Positions 13,744 to 19,017 of a DNA stretch of 19,017 nucleotides are shown piece after piece. The first letter of the stretch is position 1, and each line of letters begins with the position of its first letter. Source of the DNA: JAVBKE01 sp031554215 (GTDB taxonomy: Bacteria > Bacillota > Bacilli > JARBTR01); contig JAVBKF010000244.1 in assembly GCA_031554215.1 (NCBI GenBank), positions 1 to 19,017 of the forward strand. Direction: 5' to 3'. The notes under the pieces are model-generated. The model was given only the letters and a program-made list of their open reading frames with translations, was not told the DNA's origin and did no database searches. The position numbers were made by a program, and so were the translations under genes.

Positions 13744-14876
13744 ACGATTTCCACCTTATCAAGTAGATTATAATAAAGGTTTTCGTATTCTCCGAGAATC
13801 TTTTCGGCACCAAATCGGTTACGCGCTGTATCAAGTGATTTCTCTGACATATGCAAATGGAGTGCATCATCCGTGAGCAACTTCACTAGCCGCTCCTTAG
13901 TAGTATTAATATCTTCCGGCGGTACTAAGAAACCATTTTCGCCATCTTCAATCACTTCTGGAATACCGCCAATACTCGTGCCAATACATGGCACACCACA
14001 AGCCATCGCTTCCAATAGCACAAGCCCAAAACTTTCCTTATCAGACAATAACAAAAATACATCAGCGACTGAAAATATTTCTTGTAAGCTCTCTTGATTA
14101 CCTAAAAATATCACAGAATCCTCAATACCAAGGTCCTTCACTAAGTGATAAATACTCGATGATTCAGGTCCATCACCAACGAGTAGTAACGTTGCTCTGA
14201 CCTGTTCAAGTGTTTTAGCGAATGTTCGGACAATCTGATCAACGCGTTTGACTGGGCGGAAATTGGAGATATGCAAGACAACCTTATTCTCCAAAGGAAT
14301 CCCCAGTTCAGATTTCAAATTCGTCGGGACTCTGCAAAAAGATTCTTCGATAAAATTATGAACACGAACGATTTCCTTGTCAGGATCAATTAACTCGTAT
14401 GTTTCCTGTATCAGAGAATCTGACACCGCTGTCACAACATCTGATTTCTCAATCCCGAACTTAATCACGTCATGGAGCGAAGCGTCGTAACCAAGTGTCG
14501 TTATATCGGTTCCGTGAAGCGTCGTCATCACTTTCAGCTCATCTGATACCATTTGCTTGGCTAGAATCGCACATACAGCATGTGGAATGGCATAATGTGC
14601 ATGAATGATGTCTAACTTCTCGCGCCGAGAAACTTCAGCAATCTTACTGGCCAGTGATAGCGAATACGGTGGGTACTGGAAAACTGCATATTGATTCGCA
14701 TCAGCCTGATGGAAAAATACGTTTGAACACCGTTTACTTAATCGAAACGGTGTACTTGAAGAAAAGAAATGGATTTCGTGACCACGACGAGCCATTTGAA
14801 TTCCGAGCTCTGTTGCAACAATTCCTGATCCGCCTACTGTTGGGTAACAAACAATACCAATTTTAAGTTTTCTCAT
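13740..14876 (-). CDS. bshA: BshA, N-acetyl-glucosaminyl L-malate synthase (bacillithiol)
   Basis: BshA is a GT4 glycosyltransferase that joins UDP-GlcNAc to L-malate, the first step to bacillithiol, the low-molecular-weight thiol of Bacillales. With start ATG 14876 (AGGGG upstream) it has 378 residues and begins MRKLKIGIVCYPTVGGSGIV like B. subtilis BshA. The longer frame to 14915 would overlap dapB and adds an unconserved tail. Motifs include NQYAVFQYPPYSLSLASKIA, DIIHAHYAIPHAV, TTLHGTDIT, HISNFRPVKR and the GT4 sugar-nucleotide signature ESFGLVLLEAMACGVP followed by GGIPEV. The gene lies 13 nt after dapB. bshB1 (deacetylase), normally adjacent in B. subtilis, is not here, so the second step must be encoded elsewhere. 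Confidence 0.93.
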   Translation of the reverse strand: MRKLKIGIVCYPTVGGSGIVATELGIQMARRGHEIHFFSSSTPFRLSKRCSNVFFHQADANQYAVFQYPPYSLSLASKIAEVSRREKLDIIHAHYAIPHAVCAILAKQMVSDELKVMTTLHGTDITTLGYDASLHDVIKFGIEKSDVVTAVSDSLIQETYELIDPDKEIVRVHNFIEESFCRVPTNLKSELGIPLENKVVLHISNFRPVKRVDQIVRTFAKTLEQVRATLLLVGDGPESSSIYHLVKDLGIEDSVIFLGNQESLQEIFSVADVFLLLSDKESFGLVLLEAMACGVPCIGTSIGGIPEVIEDGENGFLVPPEDINTTKERLVKLLTDDALHLHMSEKSLDTARNRFGAEKILGEYENLYYNLLDKVEIV

Positions 14877-14889
14877 TAATAATAATCCC

Positions 14890-15699
14890 CTAATCCAATA
14901 TATTTTCGAGCCCATAAACCAGTGTATCCAGCTTCATCACTGTTTCAATTGAATGGCCAACACCTGTCATAAACGAACTACGATGAAAGGAATCATGACG
15001 AATCGTCAGTGTCTCACCAGTACCGCCAAAGATCACCTGTTGATGAGCGACGAGCCCAGGTAAGCGGATACTGTGAATTTTCATTCCCTGATAATCAGCA
15101 CCCCTTGCGCCGCCAATCAGTTCTTTCTCATCCTGATGTCCTTGCTTACGCTCAGTTCGTTCAGAGGCAATTGTTTCAGCTGTTTTAATCGCTGTTCCAG
15201 ATGGTGCATCGAGCTTTTGATCATGATGCATTTCAATGATCTCAATATCACTGTAATACTTTGTTGCCATTTTAGCGAATTTCATCATAAGCACCGCACC
15301 CAAAGCAAAATTTGGTGCAATGACAGCGCCAATTTTCTGTTCACTCGCCAACTGTTTTAGAAACTGAAGATTCTCATCTGTGAATCCAGTTGTCCCAACG
15401 ACTGGTCGTACTTGGTGCATGAGTGCAATTTCAGTATTTTCCATGCCAACCTCTGGTGTTGTAAAATCGACCAGGACATCGACCTCCGTTGATTGAAAAC
15501 AGGTGAGGCAATCGCTGAAAATCGGTACCGGTCTCTGCTCTTTGGCATCAGCCCATTCCTCAGATAGTAGAAATTCACCACCATGCTGATGATCGACAAC
15601 AGCAACTAACTCAAAATGCTCATTTGCAAGTACCATCGCGACGGCTTCTTTCCCCATCCGTCCCCGCGGACCTGCTACGGCAACCTTAATTATCTTCAT
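14890..15699 (-). CDS. dapB: 4-hydroxy-tetrahydrodipicolinate reductase
   Basis: DapB reduces hydroxy-tetrahydrodipicolinate with NAD(P)H in the diaminopimelate/lysine pathway, supplying peptidoglycan. The 269-residue protein has the nucleotide loop GPRGRMG at 10-16, DVLVDFTTPE at 74-83, GTTGF, APNFALGA at 128-135 and the substrate-binding EMHHDQKLDAPSGTA at 156-170. The C-terminal GHSIETVMKLDTLVYGLENI is typical. ATG 15699 follows GAGGTG with 7-nt spacing. It heads the packed group dapB-bshA-cca-birA. A hairpin with a T-tract (15724-15765) lies only about 25 nt before the start, so it may be an attenuator or the terminator of the upstream gene. Confidence 0.95.
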   Translation of the reverse strand: MKIIKVAVAGPRGRMGKEAVAMVLANEHFELVAVVDHQHGGEFLLSEEWADAKEQRPVPIFSDCLTCFQSTEVDVLVDFTTPEVGMENTEIALMHQVRPVVGTTGFTDENLQFLKQLASEQKIGAVIAPNFALGAVLMMKFAKMATKYYSDIEIIEMHHDQKLDAPSGTAIKTAETIASERTERKQGHQDEKELIGGARGADYQGMKIHSIRLPGLVAHQQVIFGGTGETLTIRHDSFHRSSFMTGVGHSIETVMKLDTLVYGLENILD

Positions 15700-15723
15700 A
15701 CCAGCTCACCTCACATATATGTT

Positions 15724-15765
15724 AAAAAGATGATAGCAAAGTTTTCATCACAATGCTACCATCTT
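15724..15765 (-). terminator. Terminator or attenuator ahead of dapB
   Basis: On the minus strand AAGATGGTAGCA pairs with TGCTATCATCTT (12 bp, one G-T pair, 15-nt loop), ending in TTTTT. It lies about 85 nt after the yugP-like gene and about 25 nt before the dapB start. The distance to dapB leaves no room for a promoter behind it. Confidence 0.75.
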
Positions 15766-15848
15766 CATGTCCTTATTTTGTTCAAGGATGGCAATATGAC
15801 ATTTAGTCATCCCTGAGCGATATTCTAGGTTAGAAATTTTTATGCAGT

Positions 15849-16526
15849 TTAATCGTCATTCATTCCTCTAAAAATGAGAATAAAACGTAATAATTCTAAG
15901 ACAGCTACTGCCGTAGCCGCAACATAAGTCATTGCTGCAGCATTAAGCACAGTTTTCGCTTGCCCTTCTTCCTGAACATCAAAAATGCCAGCGCCTGCTA
16001 GCTGTGTCATTGCCCGAGATGAAGCATTAAACTCAACAGGCAATGTAACCATTTGAAACACAACAGCAAATAACATGAAAATAATACCGACTAAAAACAT
16101 CTGTGATGCTTGGAAGATGATTCCGGCAAGTATAAGAATCCACGACATTCTTGAACCAAGGCTAGCAAGAGGAACGATAGCGGAGCGAAGGTTTAAGAAG
16201 AAATAGCCTTCTTTATCCTGAATTGCATGTCCACACTCATGTGCTGCAATTGCTGCTGCTGCCACAGAAGGTTGTTGGAAATTTGCAGTAGATAAGCGTA
16301 CTGCTTTGGCTCTTGGGTCGTAATGATCACCATGGCGAACTTGTTCCACTTTAACATGTTGAAGCCCATTTTGATCGAGAATCATCCTTGCGACCTGTTC
16401 ACCGTTCATACCCGATGTAGAACGAACCTTAGAATATTTGGAAATAGCATTCTTCACACTAATTTGTGCAATTAGCGGGATGGCAATGATGATGAGTAGA
16501 TAAATGAAATAGTTTTGATATAGCAT
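15849..16526 (-). CDS. yugP: YugP-family membrane zinc metallopeptidase
   Basis: This is a 225-residue integral membrane protein of the Zn_peptidase_2 (YugP) family; its substrates are not established. A first membrane helix covers about residues 5-24. A cytoplasmic or extracytoplasmic loop follows with SGMNGEQVARMILDQNGL, DHYDPRAKAVRLS and the zinc motif HECGH (96-100, HExxH). Membrane helices follow at about 115-160 and near the C-terminus (about 190-220), with LPVEFNASSRA between them. These blocks match B. subtilis YugP closely. ATG 16526 has AAGGAGA upstream. It is divergent from yitT and followed by the hairpin before dapB. The name follows B. subtilis; the local neighbourhood is different there. 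Confidence 0.9.
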   Translation of the reverse strand: MLYQNYFIYLLIIIAIPLIAQISVKNAISKYSKVRSTSGMNGEQVARMILDQNGLQHVKVEQVRHGDHYDPRAKAVRLSTANFQQPSVAAAAIAAHECGHAIQDKEGYFFLNLRSAIVPLASLGSRMSWILILAGIIFQASQMFLVGIIFMLFAVVFQMVTLPVEFNASSRAMTQLAGAGIFDVQEEGQAKTVLNAAAMTYVAATAVAVLELLRFILIFRGMNDD

Positions 16527-16810
16527 CGAAAATTCTCCTTTTTAATTGGCATACTAGAAGTGTCCATCATTAGTCTCACTTTTATTCAAAGCATAGAATG
16601 GGTCCTTCTGCTGTGAACCAGGTATGATTATTCATTAGAAAATCCATCATCACCATGGTTCAATTGCTGTCTTAGATACCACTCTTTTTATATTAGGTAT
16701 TTCTCCGTTACCTGTCAAATGTTATTCCTAAAAATGGAAATGATTTAAAGTGATTAATACACGGCATAATAGGAAGAAGACTCGAAAAAAAAATATTTCC
16801 TCATAAAGGG
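16527..16810. other. Divergent intergenic region between yugP and yitT
   Basis: About 350 nt lie between the two divergent genes; both need promoters here. Only the yitT promoter (16811-16839) is clear. No convincing minus-strand promoter for yugP or other structure is recognised, and no gene is visible. Confidence 0.5.
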
Positions 16811-16839
16811 TTGCCCTTGGTTACAATTACTTGTATCAT
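16811..16839 (+). promoter_or_regulatory. Promoter of the yitT-like gene
   Basis: TTGCCC (16811-16816) and TATCAT (16834-16839) are 17 bp apart. A start near 16846 would give a leader of about 30 nt before the ATG at 16877. Confidence 0.55.
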
Positions 16840-16876
16840 GACCTTCTAATATCTTTTTTTTGGACTGGAGCGGATT

Positions 16877-17752
16877 ATGAAATTAGATTTACAGCTGAAA
16901 AATATTTTATTCATTTTAATGGGAACATCTCTAGTAGCATTTGGACTTGTGCATTTTAATATTCAGAATGAACTTGCAGAAGGTGGATTCACTGGAATTA
17001 CACTGATCTTCTATTTCACTTTTGGCTGGAAGACATCAATCAGTTACTTCTTGCTGAATATCCCTGTCTTCATCATTGGATGGCGATTACTAGGAAAGAA
17101 ATCCATTATTTACACGCTGATCGGTGCAACCAGCTTATCTGTTTGGCTTGCCATCTTTGAAGAATTCCATTTTCTCATGCCATTACATGATGATTTAATG
17201 CTCGCTTCGCTATTTGCAGGCGTTTTCGCAGGCCTTGGGATTGGGATCACATTTCGCTACGGCGGGACTACAGGTGGTATTGATATTATTGCGAAAATCA
17301 TCTGGAAGTATTATGGCATTAGTCCTGGAAAAACAATGTTTATTTTCGATATCTTTGTACTAGCACTGTCAATGGCTACTTACCTTGACTACAAAGAAGC
17401 GATGTACACGCTCGTCGTTGTATTCATTGCAACGCGGATTATTGATTTCCTAAACGATGGTTTATATGATGCCCGTGGTGCCATGATTATCAGTAATCAA
17501 GTATCAGCGATTGCAGACAGAATTGCAGCTGACCTCGGTCGTGGTGTCACCTTCCTCCGTGGACATGGCTATTATCACAAAGCTGACCAAGATGTGATTT
17601 ATTGTGTCGTTGGGAAAAATGAAATCAATCAATTGAAAGAAGTCGTCACAAAGGTTGATCCTTACGCATTTATGACGATCTCCGTTGTGCAAGATGTTCA
17701 CGGCGAAGGATTCACACTAGATGCGAACAGATTGCCAATTAATCAGGAATAA
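16877..17752 (+). CDS. YitT family membrane protein (DUF161 + DUF2179)
   Basis: This 291-residue membrane protein belongs to the YitT family, whose transport or sensing role is not settled. The N-terminal two thirds has five or so hydrophobic helices (about 10-28, 38-62, 75-95, 108-125, 150-185), with the conserved AEGGFTGITLIFYF and RYGGTTGGIDIIAKI, both typical of the family. The soluble C-terminal DUF2179 domain (about 205-285) contains GRGVTFLRGHGYYHKADQDV and IYCVVGKNEINQL followed by VDPYAFMTI. The ATG is preceded by GGAG with 5-nt spacing. It is a single gene on the plus strand with its own promoter and a shared terminator. B. subtilis has several paralogues (YitT, YpjC, YqfU, YvjA and others), so I assign only the family. 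Confidence 0.9.
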   Translation: MKLDLQLKNILFILMGTSLVAFGLVHFNIQNELAEGGFTGITLIFYFTFGWKTSISYFLLNIPVFIIGWRLLGKKSIIYTLIGATSLSVWLAIFEEFHFLMPLHDDLMLASLFAGVFAGLGIGITFRYGGTTGGIDIIAKIIWKYYGISPGKTMFIFDIFVLALSMATYLDYKEAMYTLVVVFIATRIIDFLNDGLYDARGAMIISNQVSAIADRIAADLGRGVTFLRGHGYYHKADQDVIYCVVGKNEINQLKEVVTKVDPYAFMTISVVQDVHGEGFTLDANRLPINQE

Positions 17753-17760
17753 CAAGCAGA

Positions 17761-17802
17761 AAAAAATCGCTGTCCACTTCAATGGGACTAGCGATTTTTT
17801 TA
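17761..17802. terminator. Bidirectional terminator between yitT and pdp
   Basis: AAAAAATCGCT (17761-17771) and AGCGATTTTTTT (17790-17801) pair, with an inner GTCC/GGAC extension. T-tracts are on both strands, and the two convergent genes end on either side of it. Confidence 0.88.
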
Positions 17803-17805
17803 TGC

Positions 17806-19017
17806 CTAAATAATGATTTCGTAAATGAGTCGTGCTTGATCTGGTGCTTCCGAAGAAATGGTGATATTTTTCTGCAATATTGTCAATGCCTCGTCAATGT
17901 CAGGCTGATTATGATGGATTGTCACCAGAATATCGCCAACTTCAACTGCATCGCCAACCTTTTTCCCAAGCACTAGCCCAACGGCGAGATCAATCACTGA
18001 TTCCTTTGTCACCCGACCTGCGCCTAAGGTCATCGCAGCTTTTCCGATTTCATCAGCTACAAGCGTTGCAACAAAGCCACTACTTTCAGCTTTAAGTGTC
18101 GTAATATACTTTGCTTGCGGCAGTTTGCTTAGATCATCAATCACGCTACTATCGCCGCCTTGACCAGCAATGAATGTCTTAAATACTTCAAGTGCTTTCC
18201 CATTCGCAATCACCGCTTCCAGCTCGTGCCGTGCCGCTGAAGCTGTATCTGCTTTTTTTGCGAGCAGCACCATTTGCGTCCCAAGTTCCAGTACGAGTTC
18301 AGTTAAGTCTGCTGGTCCTTCGCCTTTCAAAGTTTCAACTGCTTCTTTAACTTCCAGCGCGTTACCAATCGCAAAGCCTAACGGCTGTGACATGTCCGAA
18401 ATGACTGCAATTGTTTGACGACCAACTAACTGTCCGATTTTCACCATAGCCGTAGCTAGTTCTCTGGCATCATCTACTGTCTTCATAAATGCGCCTGCAC
18501 CTGTTTTCACATCGAGTACAATGGCATCAGCACCTGAGGCGATTTTTTTACTCATGATTGAACTAGCAATGAGTGGCACGCTTTCAACTGTTGCCGTTAC
18601 ATCACGTAGACTATATAATTTTTTGTCTGCTGGGGTGATATTCCCTGTCTGCCCAATGATGGCAATTTGATTGCGGCGCACGAGCATACGGAATTCCTCC
18701 CCGCTTATTTCAACATGAAACCCCGGAAATGATTCTAATTTATCAATTGTTCCACCCGTATGCCCGAGCCCCCGGCCAGACATTTTCGCCACTGGAATCC
18801 CAAGCGCGGCAACCATCGGCGCAAGAATTAATGAGGTTGTATCACCAACACCGCCAGTAGAGTGTTTATCTACTTTGATGCCTGGGATATCAGTCAAATC
18901 AATTTGATCACCTGATTTGACCATTGCCATTGTTAGCGCTGCTCGTTCAGTATCATTCATATCTTTAAAGTAAATTGACATTGCAATTGCACTCATCTTA
19001 TAATCAGGGAAAACGCA
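17806..19017 (-). CDS. pdp: Pyrimidine-nucleoside phosphorylase (5' end outside window)
   Basis: Pdp splits uridine and thymidine (and deoxyuridine) with phosphate, giving the base and (deoxy)ribose-1-phosphate for pyrimidine salvage. About 403 codons are visible. The frame stays open to the window edge, and the codons before the internal Met at 18996 read VFPDYK, continuing the family's N-terminal domain, so that Met is not the start; about 30-35 residues are missing. Visible motifs are KHSTGGVGDTTSLILAP, KMSGRGLGHTGGTIDKLESF (the family signature), PADKKLYSLRDVTATV, SSIMSKKIASGADAIVLDVK and the C-terminal domain after about residue 330. The choice of pdp over thymidine phosphorylase deoA rests on similarity to the B. 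subtilis protein. The gene ends at the bidirectional terminator. Confidence 0.93.
   Translation of the reverse strand, partial: CVFPDYKMSAIAMSIYFKDMNDTERAALTMAMVKSGDQIDLTDIPGIKVDKHSTGGVGDTTSLILAPMVAALGIPVAKMSGRGLGHTGGTIDKLESFPGFHVEISGEEFRMLVRRNQIAIIGQTGNITPADKKLYSLRDVTATVESVPLIASSIMSKKIASGADAIVLDVKTGAGAFMKTVDDARELATAMVKIGQLVGRQTIAVISDMSQPLGFAIGNALEVKEAVETLKGEGPADLTELVLELGTQMVLLAKKADTASAARHELEAVIANGKALEVFKTFIAGQGGDSSVIDDLSKLPQAKYITTLKAESSGFVATLVADEIGKAAMTLGAGRVTKESVIDLAVGLVLGKKVGDAVEVGDILVTIHHNQPDIDEALTILQKNITISSEAPDQARLIYEIII

Noticed and set aside
13740..14915. Longer bshA starting at 14915
   Set aside because: The extra 13 residues are not conserved and overlap dapB; ATG 14876 has an RBS and the family N-terminus.
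15700..15848. Lysine riboswitch ahead of dapB
   Set aside because: The available space (about 150 nt) is short and only one simple hairpin is visible; no lysine riboswitch core recognised.
17806..18996. pdp as a complete gene starting at 18996
   Set aside because: The frame is open to the window edge and upstream codons (VFPDYK) match the family, so the true start is outside.

Overview
The window looks like a chromosomal segment of a low-GC Gram-positive bacterium of the Bacillales type. The gene order nth - dnaD - asnS - aspB - ypmB - (insertion) - panD - panC - panB - birA - cca - bshA - dapB follows the well-known Bacillus/Listeria order. bshA (bacillithiol synthesis), the DnaD primosome protein and GGAGG-type ribosome binding sites all point to Firmicutes. 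I cannot name a genus. Nearly all genes lie on the minus strand; yitT and a small toxin gene are on the plus strand.

Region 1-4521 (minus strand): the start of nth (cut by the window edge), dnaD, asnS with its own terminator and a long leader, then aspB-ypmB as a two-gene unit ending in a strong terminator. AsnS is the ~460-residue E. coli/Clostridia-like form, not the ~430-residue B. subtilis form.

Region 4522-9240 is an accessory island between ypmB and panD, where B. subtilis carries ypmA and dinG. It holds a large serine recombinase, a 9-bp tandem repeat array, a compact type I toxin-antitoxin locus (holin-like toxin plus a convincing antisense RNA with its own promoter and terminator), an intact HEAT-repeat protein that is probably an immunity protein, and the broken C-terminal end of an Rhs polymorphic toxin with two in-frame stop codons. 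Short motifs around GCACTAGTC and TTGACTAG recur near both ends of the island and inside it.

Region 9241-15699 (minus strand): the panBCD operon for pantothenate, with its own promoter and a very strong terminator, and upstream of it the tightly packed dapB-bshA-cca-birA cluster (lysine/cell wall, bacillithiol, tRNA 3' end, biotin). mgsA and bshB1, which sit between dapB and bshA in B. subtilis, are absent here.

Region 15700-19017: a YugP-type membrane zinc metallopeptidase (minus), a divergent YitT-family membrane protein (plus), a bidirectional terminator, and the larger part of pyrimidine-nucleoside phosphorylase (minus, running off the window edge).

The most interesting stretch is the island. 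It combines an apparently addictive RNA-regulated toxin locus, whose toxin frame has no stop before its own terminator, with a decaying Rhs toxin whose immunity gene is still intact.
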